From the NCBI RefSeq assembly GCF_027023865.1, contig NZ_JALVUC010000008.1, forward strand, positions 59,939 to 123,938: a DNA stretch of 64,000 nucleotides. The letters run 5' to 3'. The notes beneath the pieces are model-generated. The model was not told the DNA's origin. It searched no databases and was given only the letters and a program-made list of their open reading frames with translations. A program made the position numbers and the translations under genes. Each line of letters opens with the position of its first letter. Position 1 is the stretch's first letter. Origin of the DNA: Thermococcus sp. Its GTDB lineage: Archaea > Methanobacteriota_B > Thermococci > Thermococcales > Thermococcaceae. Shown piece by piece: positions 47,705 through 56,721 of the stretch.

Positions 47705-48725
47705 TGACCCCTTTCAAACACTATTCTCACGAGGATAAATGCCCATATCACCAACAGGGGCCACATGAGGATGAAGCCGAAGTGCTTCATCAGGCTGAGT
47801 CCAAAGACGCTCCCTATATCGAGGGTGGCGTTTGTGAAGGCCCCCAGAGGAAACACGAACGCCCACCAGACACCGCTGTAGGGAAGGCTCAGGTTTCTGA
47901 TGTAATGTAACGTCAGCGCGGTGGCCATGACAAGCCACCAGAATCCAAGACCCCATACAAAGAAGGCGAACACCATAAAAGGCTCCTCTGGGATTGGTAT
48001 CGTTGAGTTTCTTATGAGAGCGAAGAGGGCGGTTATGCTCGCCCCTATCGGTCCCAGATTCATCCATATAAGTGGGGCCATCTGGGGTGGCATGAGTTCG
48101 TGCCTTATGAATCGAAGCGTAACCACCGCGTAAAGCACTAGGTAGAGGAAGAACCCCGCACCCCAGCCGAGGTAGTTAACCGCGATCACGAACTGGCTGG
48201 TGTAGCCGGACGTTGTTTTCATAAAAATCGATCCGAATGGGAGAATAACGAGGGCAACGGGGGGATGTACCAGGCGGGAGAAAGGTGTCTCAGGTCAACC
48301 TCACCCGCTATGAAGACCTCGTAGGACATCCAGAAGGCGAAGATGATGGTGAGGACAATCCCCCAGAGCCAGAGGTACCATGCCGCTGTCAGGTCGTGCA
48401 GGGTCATTATTAACTGGGCCGCCAGAACAACGGTCGCCGCTCCGATGGTTCCGTAGAAGTGTCCCTTTGAGGGATGCCTAAGATCCTCAAGGGCCTCTTT
48501 TCTGTAAAGAACCCACCTCAACAACCACGGGATGAGGAGGATGAGGTAGAGAGCAGCGTTGAGATACGTCAGCGCTATACCCAAATCCTTCAGGGGGCTC
48601 CAGTAGAATGAGTAACGGTAGGTTACTAACCCCACTGCACCGGTTCCCATAACACTCGCAAAGACAGCCGGATTGAAGTTCTTCAGCCTCTCCACGGACA
48701 TCACCTCACAGCAGTCAGTGTTCAT
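47701..48725 (-). pseudogene. tehA: TehA/SLAC1-type anion channel or exporter, one frameshift
   Basis: Two frames fuse into a protein of about 341 residues when one base is added to the G6 run at 48259-48264 (C6 on the coding strand), restoring the family's WYIPPVALVILPFGSIF. The first half has NPAVFASVMGTGAVGL, the signature start of TehA/SLAC1 with about five helices; the second half has five more helices. Family members pass anions such as sulfite, malate or tellurite-related compounds. It ends four bases inside copy 1 of the regulator on the opposite strand. Confidence 0.72.
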
Positions 48726-48801
48726 ATGATGCTCCTTACATTAGTGTTAGGGCTCCTTAAAAATATTTTGGAAATGGAAAGGAGAGACCCCAGGATTCAT
48801 A

Positions 48802-48848
48802 TATGTCGGATAAAACCGACATATCAGATATAACCGAAAAGTTTAAAT
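48802..48848 (+). promoter_or_regulatory. Promoter with shared box upstream of small membrane protein
   Basis: The box at 48818-48842 reads GACATATCAGATATAACC then GAAAAGT and runs into TATA TTTAAATAG. It matches both arms of the 47.0-kb operator. An additional inverted repeat, TATGTCGG 48802-48809 with CCGACATA 48816-48823, adds a second half site. The gene at 48897 starts about 50 bases downstream of the TATA. Confidence 0.6.
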
Positions 48849-48896
48849 AGTAGTTGGGTGTAGGCATGATTGAAGAAACCTTAGGAGGTGTTTGGA

Positions 48897-49214
48897 ATGG
48901 CCTCTGCGAAATCCGGTCTTTGGACGGCTTTGTGTGGGGCTTGTTTGATTTTGATTGATGGTATAGCAGTCTTGGCAACGGGAAACTTCTATGGCTGGCA
49001 CTACGGAAGCGCAACCGCCGTAGGATGGATCGAAATAATCCTAAGCTTAATAATGATGGGAATAGCCTACTACTACAAGAAGAGCCCTGCGGCAGTGGGC
49101 TGGAGCGTAGTGATCCTGGCTTTCATAACGATGCCTTTTGACGGTGGTTTCTGGACCATTGGGGCATGGATAGCAGTCATAGGTGGAGCCATCATAGCCA
49201 CCGCCAAAAGCTGA
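48897..49214 (+). CDS. Small integral membrane protein (105 aa)
   Basis: Unknown function, four predicted helices: LWTALCGACLILIDGIAVLA, AVGWIEIILSLIMMGIAYYY, AVGWSVVILAFITMPFDGG and IGAWIAVIGGAIIAT, with very short loops. ATG 48897 is set by AGGAGGTG six bases upstream. Its promoter carries the shared box also found between the radical SAM gene and the 29-codon ORF, so it is likely co-regulated with them. A GbsR-like regulator follows 63 bases downstream. Confidence 0.65.
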   Translation: MASAKSGLWTALCGACLILIDGIAVLATGNFYGWHYGSATAVGWIEIILSLIMMGIAYYYKKSPAAVGWSVVILAFITMPFDGGFWTIGAWIAVIGGAIIATAKS

Positions 49215-49277
49215 ATTTCGTTTCAAATTTTCTTTTTATTGCCTTCGTTCATTGTCTCCCTCACCGGGGGTGATAAC

Positions 49278-49793
49278 ATGTCAGCGGTTGCAAGGACTGT
49301 CATGGCTGGATGGGGAGGAACCCAAGAGGACTGCAAACGCTTCATGGAGATAGTGGGAGCCTTCTTGAGAAGGTGGGGGTATGACGGGACGGATGGTAGG
49401 GTCTATGGACTTCTCCTGCTCATGGACAGGCCCGCTACCATAGCAGAGCTATCGAGGGAGCTGGGACTAAGTCGGTCCGCGGTTTCAATGTCCCTAAAGC
49501 GACTATCAAGGGATTACCTCATCAGGTACCAGAAGAGGGGAAGGGTGAAATATTTCTCGGCGGTTCCGGCTTTTCTGGAGAAGTTCCTCCAGCAACCGAA
49601 GGACATCCTCGAACGTGATGTAATCCCCCTTGAAGATATAGTTAGAAAGATGATCGTAAGGAGCGATGATCCTGCCAGAAAAGCAAACCTTGGGGAAATC
49701 CTAAGGGATTTAACGACCCTTGATTGCGTTCTTCGTAAGATAATCAAGCTTGAGTACGAGGCAAAATGCTTGGACATGAAAGAAAACGGGTGA
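49278..49793 (+). CDS. GbsR/MarR-like transcription regulator (copy 2)
   Basis: A 171-residue paralogue of the protein at 47246. The helix-turn-helix is PATIAELSRELGLSRSAVSM; the wing is YQKRGRVKYFSAVP. The C-terminal segment FLEKFLQQPKDILERDVIPLEDIVRK lines up with copy 1. ATG 49278 follows GGGGGTGATAAC. Paired paralogues in the same 2.5 kb with shared promoter boxes suggest that both act on the same sites, perhaps as a heterodimer or with opposed effects. Confidence 0.78.
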   Translation: MSAVARTVMAGWGGTQEDCKRFMEIVGAFLRRWGYDGTDGRVYGLLLLMDRPATIAELSRELGLSRSAVSMSLKRLSRDYLIRYQKRGRVKYFSAVPAFLEKFLQQPKDILERDVIPLEDIVRKMIVRSDDPARKANLGEILRDLTTLDCVLRKIIKLEYEAKCLDMKENG

Positions 49794-49957
49794 GGAGACT
49801 CCTGATTCCATTATCCCGATCTGGTTGAACTCTTCTCCCTCCATTTCGGGGTTCCTTGGAACGTGCTAATTCTCTAGAAGTCCTCGTTATCTGAACCAAA
49901 AAACATTTAAGTAATCTCCCTCTTGTTTGAATTGCATAACAAAATTAGGTGGTCCTA

Positions 49958-50692
49958 ATGAACTACCCGGAGCTTGCACTCGTATCTTTTGTTCTCAGCG
50001 TCATCTTCTCGATAGGTGGGGTCGGAAGCGCGATAGCGATAGTCCCGACTATGACGTGGCTGGGTATCCCACTGATGACGGCGAAGCCAACCGGTCTCTT
50101 CATCAACACACTCTCGATGCTCTCGGCAACGCTCAAGAACCTCAAACACGGCAAGCTCGACCACCGCTTCGGCCTTCCAATCCTGCTCGTTGCCACGGCC
50201 ATGGCTCCCCTTGGAGCTTACGCCGGGAAGTTCATCCCCAAAGTCTACGTCCTCTGGGTCTTCGTTGCCTTTCTGCTCTACTCCGGAACGGTTATGGTAT
50301 TCTTCAAGCCAAGAAGGCATCCAAAGACGGGCAACCATGTAGTTGAAGGCTCAATAATAGGTGGAATGGCGGGCTTCCTCGGCGGTCTCCTCGGGGTGGG
50401 CGGCGGTGGGATAATAAGTCCCGCCCTGATAGTCCTCGGCTACGAGCCGAAGAAAGTGGCAGCTACCACCGCCCTCGTGGTGTTCTTCTCGTCACTGAGT
50501 GGCTTTCTAACCTATGGGGGAATGGGAACTCTTGACTGGAGGCTTCTGCTGTGGGTATCAATTCCCGCAATAGCGGGCGGCTGGCTGGGAACCCACTTGA
50601 TGCACTTCAAGATGAGCTCCGAGCAGGTAAAAAAGGTGATAGGGATTATAATCTACGCCATAGCCCTTAAGACTCTCTTGAACGTTCTGTGA
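49958..50692 (+). CDS. TauE/SafE-family transporter
   Basis: A 244-residue membrane protein with about eight helices in two halves. The family motif appears in each: GGVGSAIAIVPTMTWLGIP and GGLLGVGGGGIISPALIVLGYEPKKVAATTALVV. Members export sulfite, sulfoacetate or related organosulfur anions. Near tehA and a ferredoxin, a link to sulfur chemistry is plausible but not shown. ATG 49958 follows AGGTGGTCCTA, with a TATA element (CATTTAAGT, about 49905). Confidence 0.8.
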   Translation: MNYPELALVSFVLSVIFSIGGVGSAIAIVPTMTWLGIPLMTAKPTGLFINTLSMLSATLKNLKHGKLDHRFGLPILLVATAMAPLGAYAGKFIPKVYVLWVFVAFLLYSGTVMVFFKPRRHPKTGNHVVEGSIIGGMAGFLGGLLGVGGGGIISPALIVLGYEPKKVAATTALVVFFSSLSGFLTYGGMGTLDWRLLLWVSIPAIAGGWLGTHLMHFKMSSEQVKKVIGIIIYAIALKTLLNVL

Positions 50693-50696
50693 CACC

Positions 50697-51131
50697 TCAT
50701 TCTTTCTTTGGTAGATCCTGCTCGGGCGTTGCCGTTATCTCCTCCTCACTCACATGGTTCTTTTTCGTGATCTGGCCTACTATCTCGAAGGCCTTCTTTG
50801 TCACCCTTGCTTTGGCCACCCACTTCTTGAGGAACTCCCTCGGTGGGAACTCTATGGCATCGCAGGGGCAGACCATTGAGCAGGTGTTGCAGCCTACGAG
50901 GCAGTTGTAGGGCCTCGCCACAACCGGCTTCCCCTCCTCTGGATCCCAGTCGAAGACGCGCCGTCCGCAGGTGACAAAGCAGATTCCGCAACCGGCGCAA
51001 CGGTCGTAGTTTATCTTCGGGTACCACTCTATCTCTTTCCTATCAGCCCCCCACCAGGGGATGACGCTGAGATCCTTAACCTCCCTACCGAGTGCGTCCT
51101 TTCCAATAACGGGAGCCTCAACGTTCGACAT
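50697..51131 (-). CDS. Two-cluster [4Fe-4S] ferredoxin-like protein
   Basis: A 144-residue protein with two cluster motifs: CAGCGICFVTCGRRV and CLVGCNTCSMVCPCDAIEF. The N-terminal 50 residues (LGREVKDLSVIPWWGADRKEIEWYPKI) and the C-terminal 45 (REFLKKWVAKARVTKKAFE to the end) are extra to plain ferredoxins, suggesting a dedicated electron carrier or enzyme subunit. It is convergent with the TauE gene and divergent from broken sufC. ATG 51131 follows GAGGTGAGGGCG. Confidence 0.8.
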   Translation of the reverse strand: MSNVEAPVIGKDALGREVKDLSVIPWWGADRKEIEWYPKINYDRCAGCGICFVTCGRRVFDWDPEEGKPVVARPYNCLVGCNTCSMVCPCDAIEFPPREFLKKWVAKARVTKKAFEIVGQITKKNHVSEEEITATPEQDLPKKE

Positions 51132-51261
51132 CGCCCTCACCTCAGTTATGGCTAATAATATTTCATTTAAAATATTTTTCAAATGTATTGGTTCTTAACC
51201 ATTGGTTCTGGACAGCCCTACCCAGAAAATTTTAAATTCAAATTCATGTGAAAAAGTATTG

Positions 51262-51976
51262 ATGAAAATGCTCTGCCTGAGAAACGTTGAGTATGAGAAA
51301 AGCGGGCGGAAAATCCTTCAAAGAGTAAACATAACTTTCAGAGAGGGCATGAGTTACTCGATACTCGGGTCTAATGGGGCCGGAAAGTCAACGATAGCCA
51401 AGATTCTGATGGGCGAGCTGAAACTGACCTCAGGTCAGGTTCTCCTCGAAGGAAACGACATCACTGGGCTGAGCGTAACCGAGAGGGCAAAACTGGGCAT
51501 AAGCATGGCCTGGCAGGAGCCGGCGCGCTACGAGGGGATAAAGATTGGGGAGTACCTCACCCTCGGCGGAAAGCTGAAGATCGGGGAGGACGAGATGAGG
51601 GAGGCACTCGAGCTTGTTGGTCTCCCTACGAACTCTACGCCAACAGGTTTATCGACAAGGGCCTAAGCGGGGGCGAACGGAAGAGGATTGAACTGGCCTC
51701 GCTCCTCCTCCTGAAGCCGAGGTACGTTATCCTCGACGAGCCGGATTCGGGCCTTGATATAACCGCGGGCGAGCTTATCGAGGAGCTTTTGGGAGGTTCA
51801 AAAAGATGGGAACGACGGTGATTCTGATCACCCACCACGAGGAAATCGCTGGAAAAACCGACTTCGCGTACTTCGTCTGCGTAGGCAGGCTCGTCAAGAA
51901 GGGCTTTTCCAGAGAGGTCGTTGATTACTACAGGAAAACCTGCGGAAGGTGCCTCTTCGTGGAGGGATCGCCGTGA
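51262..51976 (+). pseudogene. sufC: SufC-like Fe-S assembly ATPase, two frameshifts
   Basis: It reads through to a full ABC protein of about 238 residues if one base is restored at CCC 51624-51626 (giving LPYELYANRF) and one at TTTT 51787-51790 (giving ELFGRFKKMG). Walker A is LGSNGAGKST, the signature motif is LSGGERKRIEL, and Walker B with the D-loop is VILDEPDSGLD. SufC drives the SufB scaffold for Fe-S cluster assembly. The stop overlaps the next start as GTGA. ATG 51262 is favoured; a TATA element (ATTTTAAAT) lies about 35 bases upstream. Confidence 0.78.
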
Positions 51977-52919
51977 CGATAAAAATTGACCGCGTGAAGG
52001 AGTACGAGGCCCTCCTTGAGGTGTACGAGTGAGGGTCTCGATAAATCGCTCTTCGATAACAGGGTCGCGGCCATAATCATCAGCGGGGACAGGATAATCG
52101 GCCTAAACAACGTCCCTGGAGTTGCGATAGAGGGCGAGGAGATAGAAAACGGCGTAAAGGCTGACGTTAGGATAGCCGATGGGGTAGAGCTTCCCTTCCC
52201 GATCACCTCTGCACAGGCTACCTCAAGGGTAAGGGCTACCAGAGGGTTGAGTTCAACATAGCCGTCGGAAGGAACTCGGAAGTGAGGTTCACCTCCCACT
52301 GCATATTCCCCTACGCAGAGGACTTCACCCACGAGGCGACAGCGGGGATAACCGTTGGCGAGAACTCCACGGTGCTCTACGACGACGAACACATACACGG
52401 CAATGGGGTGAGATGATAAGCAGGACGGAGGTGGAGGTCGAGAAGGGCGGCCGCTACACTGGTAAGTTTTCCCTCATGAAGCACCGCGCGAGGGAGCTCA
52501 AGCTTGAGATGACTGCGAAGCTCGCTGGGAGGGCAGTTGCGGAGCTGACCTCGAAGATCAGGGCAGTCGAGGACGACTCGGTCGAGGTCAGGGAAATTCT
52601 CCTGCTGGAGGGTGCCCGTTCAAGGGGAAATCTCAAAAGCACGGTCATAGCCTTCGACAGCTCAAAAGTTAACGTCGTGAACGAAGCGTACGGTTTTGGA
52701 GACTACGCCAAGGGCCACGTCGAGTGCCATGAAGTAGTTAAGGGAAACGCGGACGTCCAGACGGTTCCCCTGCTGAGAGTGAAGAACGACAAGGCGGAAC
52801 TTACGCACGAGGCCTCGATAGGCAGGGTAAACGAGACCCAGCTCATCCAGCTCATGGCGAGGGGATTAACTGAAGAAGAGGCGTCGGAGCTTATAATAAA
52901 GGGGCTTTTGATGTGGTAG
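51973..52919 (+). pseudogene. sufB: SufB/SufD scaffold protein, three breaks
   Basis: The fragments make one SufB/D protein of about 315 residues. Breaks lie near 52030 (after EVYE, one extra or two missing bases), near 52204 (one base; restores PFPIHLCTGYLKGKGYQ) and near 52413 (one base; restores GVRMISRTEVEV). The family's C-terminal beta-helix is clear (HVECHEVVKGNADVQTVP, ELTHEASIGRVNETQLIQLMARGL). The GTG start at 51973 overlaps sufC. As read, only pieces could be made, including an intact 168-codon C-terminal frame from ATG 52413. Confidence 0.75.
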
Positions 52920-52920
52920 T

Positions 52921-53319
52921 TCACTCTCTGTGCTTTTCGCATTCCCCTTTGTGCTCCTTCTCCCGCCTTATCTTCTCCTTCCAGTTGGGATCGACCTCGA
53001 GAACCTGCTCGATGAAGGCTTTAACGACCTCCCTGATTGGTCCGTAGGCACCTGTGACAACCGTTATCCCGAAGTCGTTGAAATAATCAACCGCCTTCCT
53101 GCCCATGCCGTAAGCTAGAACAACCTCCCCCCCGTGCTCTTTTATGAAGCCGGGCAAATCACCGGGTCCGTGTTCTTCAAAGGGAATCCCAACGGCCTCA
53201 TAGCTTTTAATCTTGTTGTCCTCAACATCGACAAAGACGAAGTACCTTGCCCTTCCGAAGTGCCCACTGACGTTGCTCTCAAGGCCTCTGTCCTCCTCAG
53301 CAGGGATTGCGATCCTCAT
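52921..53319 (-). CDS. NifX/NifB-type FeMo-cofactor-binding-like protein (copy 1)
   Basis: A 132-residue protein of the dinitrogenase iron-molybdenum cofactor family. MRIAIPAEEDRGLESNVSGHFGRARYFVFVDV is the typical start, and VVLAYGMGRKAVDYFNDFGITVVTGA follows. The C-terminus is a charged tail ending KGECEKHRE that could bind metal. No nitrogenase genes are nearby; in Thermococcales such proteins are thought to bind metal-sulfur clusters. It is convergent with the broken suf genes. ATG 53319 follows CGGTGGTGAAA. Confidence 0.82.
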   Translation of the reverse strand: MRIAIPAEEDRGLESNVSGHFGRARYFVFVDVEDNKIKSYEAVGIPFEEHGPGDLPGFIKEHGGEVVLAYGMGRKAVDYFNDFGITVVTGAYGPIREVVKAFIEQVLEVDPNWKEKIRREKEHKGECEKHRE

Positions 53320-53444
53320 TTTCACCACCGTAGTTATGAATATCTTTTCAAATATAAACCTTGTGCGAATGCACGTTCATTCTTTGGATATCAGTAAAAC
53401 CCTACCTTCACCACGTTACCCCCCAATTGCCTGTCCCTCTTTAC

Positions 53445-53470
53445 ACATATCTGACCCAAAAAGTTTAAAA
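53445..53470 (+). promoter_or_regulatory. uspA promoter with partial shared box
   Basis: ACATATCTGACCC then AAAAAGTTTAAAA resembles the boxes at 47.0 and 48.8 kb (ATATC-x-GA and AAAAGTTTAAA), with the BRE part changed. The distance to the UspA start at 53535 is about 70 bases. The match is weaker than the other three and could be chance plus core promoter. Confidence 0.35.
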
Positions 53471-53534
53471 ATGGTTAGGCTCTCCGAATTAATTGAATAA
53501 AAATTAAGATGAAAAACTAAACAGGTGATAGGTC

Positions 53535-54023
53535 ATGTTTAGGAAGGTGTTATTCCCAACTGATTTCAGCGAAGGCTCATATAGGGCCGCAAAGCGGTTT
53601 GAGAGGACAAACGAGGTTCCAGTGGGGGAAGTAGTCCTTCTTCACGTTATAGACGAAGGAACCATAGAGGACCTTCTCAACGGCTACTCACTTCTCTACG
53701 AGAGAGAGGAAATCGAGATCAAAGAGGTGGAGGAGAAACTGAAAGAGAAGATCATAGAGAAACTCCAGACAAGGATTGAAGACGTGAAAAAGGCCTTTAA
53801 GACGGACAAGGTCAAACCCGTTGTCCGTTTCGGCTTCCCCTGGGAGGAGATAGTGAATGTTGCTGAGGAGGAGGACGTCTCCCTCATAATCCTCCCAACC
53901 CACGGAAAGCTTGGCTTCTCCAAGGAACTCATCGGCTCAACCGTGATGCGCGTGCTGAAGAAAACTTTCAGACCAGTCATGCTCATAAAGCCAAAGTGCA
54001 GGTGCGGGGGGGATGAGGAATGA
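53535..54023 (+). CDS. Universal stress protein family
   Basis: A 162-residue UspA-fold protein. It begins MFRKVLFPTDFSEGSYRAAKR. The ATP-binding G-x2-G-x9-G-S/T type loop is THGKLGFSKELIGST. A charged helical insert (EEIEIKEVEEKLKEKIIEKL) is longer than usual. The C-terminus adds CRC (KPKCRCGG), a possible metal or redox site absent from most UspA. It overlaps the following transporter by ATGA and likely serves it, sensing nucleotide or stress. Confidence 0.85.
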   Translation: MFRKVLFPTDFSEGSYRAAKRFERTNEVPVGEVVLLHVIDEGTIEDLLNGYSLLYEREEIEIKEVEEKLKEKIIEKLQTRIEDVKKAFKTDKVKPVVRFGFPWEEIVNVAEEEDVSLIILPTHGKLGFSKELIGSTVMRVLKKTFRPVMLIKPKCRCGGDEE

Positions 54024-55048
54024 ACTGGTTGAAGTTTAAGAACCACCTTGATAAGTACCTGCCGGTTTACGTTATCCTTGCCATGATAGCCGGCTTCTAC
54101 GTGGGAACTCATACCAACCTAAAGCCCTACCACGAGACGCTCAGGACCCTCAACATGCTCGTCGTCATCAGCATGATCTATCCGATGATGATCAACCTCC
54201 GCCTCGGGGAGCTTAAGAACAGTGCAAAACTTGGAAAACAGCTTGCCATAGCCCTCGCGATGGGGCTTGTGATCTCCCCGCTCATCATGTACGGTGCGAT
54301 ATGGCTGACCGGCTTATTTCACCCGGTAAACCACATGCTCGCCCTCGGGCTTCTCTTGGCGGTAGTTGTTCCCTGCTCTTCGATGAGCATAGCCTACACC
54401 GGATTCACCAAGGGCAACATTGAGCTGGCGACCATTGTCGTTGCCCTCAGCTTCACCCTCGCCATAGTTACAGTTCCAGCGTGGCTGAAGATATTCGCTT
54501 CCAGCTATCACATCCCGATCTCAGTCTGGCTCCTCGTCAAGACCATCATCATCGTCGTCATAACGCCCATGATACTCGGAGTCCTCACGAGGGCCTATCT
54601 TATGGGGAAACTCGGCCCGGAGGGCTTCCTAAGGATTAAACCAGCGTTCCCTGCAATTTCGCTTCTCGGCATGTACACCATCGTCTTCCTAATCTTCATG
54701 GAGAAGGCGAGGCTCATAGCGGCGAAGCCAGAAATAGTGGGGATTGCCCTCATTCCACTGGCCCTTTACTACATCATTGCCCTCCTCTTCATGACCATCG
54801 TTGACCGGGCTACGGGGATACTCTACAAGGATCACATGGGTATAACCTTCACCTCAGTTGGGAAGAACGAGGGAACTGCAATGGCGATAGCCCTCGCCGC
54901 TGGAACCGGACTGATGGCCATAGCCCCGGCGGTGACCCCAATAGCCCAGATACCTTTCCTGGTCGGCTACGTCAAGATCTGGAAAGCAATAGCAGGGATG
55001 TGGAAGTGCAAACTCAAGGACGAAGAAGCCGTTCCTGAAGGGGCATGA
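54020..55048 (+). CDS. ACR3/BASS-family transporter
   Basis: A 342-residue membrane protein with ten helices in the bile acid:sodium symporter fold. LLAVVVPCSSMSIAYTGFTKGNIELA contains the conserved Cys of ACR3 arsenite exporters; FTSVGKNEGTAMAIALAAG is the second crossover. The sequence fits an arsenite or related metalloid/anion exporter but is not conclusive. It is co-translated with UspA (ATGA overlap). The C-terminus is short and charged. Confidence 0.78.
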   Translation: MNWLKFKNHLDKYLPVYVILAMIAGFYVGTHTNLKPYHETLRTLNMLVVISMIYPMMINLRLGELKNSAKLGKQLAIALAMGLVISPLIMYGAIWLTGLFHPVNHMLALGLLLAVVVPCSSMSIAYTGFTKGNIELATIVVALSFTLAIVTVPAWLKIFASSYHIPISVWLLVKTIIIVVITPMILGVLTRAYLMGKLGPEGFLRIKPAFPAISLLGMYTIVFLIFMEKARLIAAKPEIVGIALIPLALYYIIALLFMTIVDRATGILYKDHMGITFTSVGKNEGTAMAIALAAGTGLMAIAPAVTPIAQIPFLVGYVKIWKAIAGMWKCKLKDEEAVPEGA

Positions 55049-55112
55049 TTTAAATTTTTCCCTAATCCTTTTTACGCCCTTTGTTGTAAAGAACCTCTTG
55101 AGGGTGAGGAAA

Positions 55113-56537
55113 ATGAGGGTGCTCCTTATTCTTCCTCCAACGGATAGTGCAATAAAGCGGGTTGTAGGAACGACGGGCCCTCCACTAGGCTTGGCCTATC
55201 TTGCCTCCATGGTTCGTGATGAACACGATGTCAAGATAGTCGACGGGATAGCCGAGGACTTAACCTTTGAAGACGTCATGAAGATAATAAAACACTATGA
55301 CCCGGATATGGTTGGAATAACCGCCACAACTTCAGCTATGTATGATGCCTATGCTATTGCGAGGATAACCAAGAACTTCAACGAAAACATCTTCGTAGTA
55401 ATGGGGGGTCCACATGTTACGTTTACGCCAGAACTGACGATGAGGGAGTGCCCGTGCATCGACGCAGTGGTAAGAGGAGAAGGTGAGCTAACCTTTAAAG
55501 AACTCGTGGATGCAGTTGATAAGGGCCGCCCCCTAAGGGGAATCCTCGGGTTATCCTACCAAGAGGGGAACGGTAAGATACGAAACGAGCCTCCGAGACC
55601 ACTCATAAAGAACGTAGACGAAATTCCAATGCCCTCCTATGACCTCCTTCCTATGGGCAAATACGTCGCCGATAAAACTCCATTTGGCACTATAATGACA
55701 AGCAGAGGTTGCCCCTTCAACTGCGCATTCTGCTCCTCCTCGCTCCAGTTCGGGAAGCGGTGGCGCGGTCACAGCGTCGAAAGGGTACTGGAGGAGCTTT
55801 CAATACTCCGCTACGAGTATGGCAGGAGGGAAATAGAGTTTTTGGACGATACGTTCACCCTTAACAAGAAGAGGGCAGTTGATATCCCCGTAAAAATAAA
55901 AGAAGAAGGTCTCGATATAACGTGGACTGCATCGTCGAGGGTGAACACTTTCAATGAGAAGATAGCTAGGGCAATGAAGGCCGGTGGATGCCACACCGTC
56001 TACTTTGGGATAGAATCCGGCTCCCAGAAAACACTGGACTTCATAGGAAAAGGTATAACACCGGAGCAGTCAGTTGATGCGGTTAAAACCGCAAAAAAGG
56101 TGGGTCTCCAAGCCCTTGGGTCGTTTATAATTGGCTTCCCAGAGGAGACAAGAACTGAAGCCGAGACAACCATAAAGTTCGCCAAGAAGGTTGGCGTTGA
56201 CTTCGCCCAGTTCACTATAGCGACACCCTACCCAGGAACGAGGCTCTGGACCTATGCAATCCAGAACAGCCTGCTCTTAACCCGGAACTGGAGGAGATAC
56301 ACAACGATAGACCCCGTTATGAAACTCAAGTACTTCACGCCAGAGGGCATATCCAAAATGCTGAGGAGAGCTTACCTATCCTTCTACCTAAGGCCAAAAA
56401 TTCTCATAAAAGACCTCATCGAGAGGCATGGCTTTATCCTCAAGAGGGCCATCAGGGGCATTCTGAGCGTTTATTACGATACAAAAAGGAGCAAGGAAGC
56501 GAGTAAGATTCCCCTCAAGGCAGTGTCCTTTGATTGA
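55113..56537 (+). CDS. B12-binding-domain radical SAM protein
   Basis: A 474-residue class B radical SAM enzyme. The cobalamin-like domain occupies about 1-140 (PPLGLAYLASMV, IVDGIAEDL, GITATTSAMYDAY, VVMGGPHVTF), though the D-x-H-x-x-G motif for B12 base-off binding is not visible. The radical SAM site is C200-x3-C204-x2-C207 (SRGCPFNCAFCSS). EFLDDTFTLNKKRA and HTVYFGIESGSQKTLD follow. The C-terminal helix-rich region may touch membranes. Related archaeal enzymes act on lipids or cofactors; the substrate here is unknown. ATG 55113 follows GAGGGTGAGGAAA. Confidence 0.8.
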   Translation: MRVLLILPPTDSAIKRVVGTTGPPLGLAYLASMVRDEHDVKIVDGIAEDLTFEDVMKIIKHYDPDMVGITATTSAMYDAYAIARITKNFNENIFVVMGGPHVTFTPELTMRECPCIDAVVRGEGELTFKELVDAVDKGRPLRGILGLSYQEGNGKIRNEPPRPLIKNVDEIPMPSYDLLPMGKYVADKTPFGTIMTSRGCPFNCAFCSSSLQFGKRWRGHSVERVLEELSILRYEYGRREIEFLDDTFTLNKKRAVDIPVKIKEEGLDITWTASSRVNTFNEKIARAMKAGGCHTVYFGIESGSQKTLDFIGKGITPEQSVDAVKTAKKVGLQALGSFIIGFPEETRTEAETTIKFAKKVGVDFAQFTIATPYPGTRLWTYAIQNSLLLTRNWRRYTTIDPVMKLKYFTPEGISKMLRRAYLSFYLRPKILIKDLIERHGFILKRAIRGILSVYYDTKRSKEASKIPLKAVSFD

Positions 56538-56605
56538 TCCACCCTCTTTTCTAAGTTCATTTTACAGATGATTTCTTGTCGTTTATGGGTCAGCATTTAT
56601 TGCCC

Positions 56606-56673
56606 CAAGTTTTATCCCCAAAACTTGATGGACAGTCCAACAAGAGGGTGATCATCATCACAACGGCACCCTC
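56606..56673. terminator. Two hairpins between convergent genes
   Basis: CAAGTTTT-ATCCCC-AAAACTTG (56606-56627, perfect 8 bp) and GAGGGTG ... CACCCTC (56644-56673, 7 bp around a 16-base loop) lie between the B12 radical SAM gene and the convergent oxidoreductase. The T/A-rich stem with flanking T runs could end transcription in both directions. The rest of the 184-base gap shows nothing. Confidence 0.4.
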
Positions 56674-56721
56674 GGTGTGATTGGATTAATCAGTTTTCCA
56701 AGGGAAAAATGGCAAAAAAGC

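Noticed and set aside
48866..48958. 30-codon ORF MIEETLGG... starting near the transcript start of the 48.8-kb promoter
   Set aside because: It overlaps the SD and start of the membrane protein in another frame and shows no resemblance to the 29-residue ORF at 47066.
52413..52919. Independent 168-codon gene starting MISRTEVEV
   Set aside because: The sequence is the C-terminal beta-helix of SufB/D and continues the preceding fragment after one added base.
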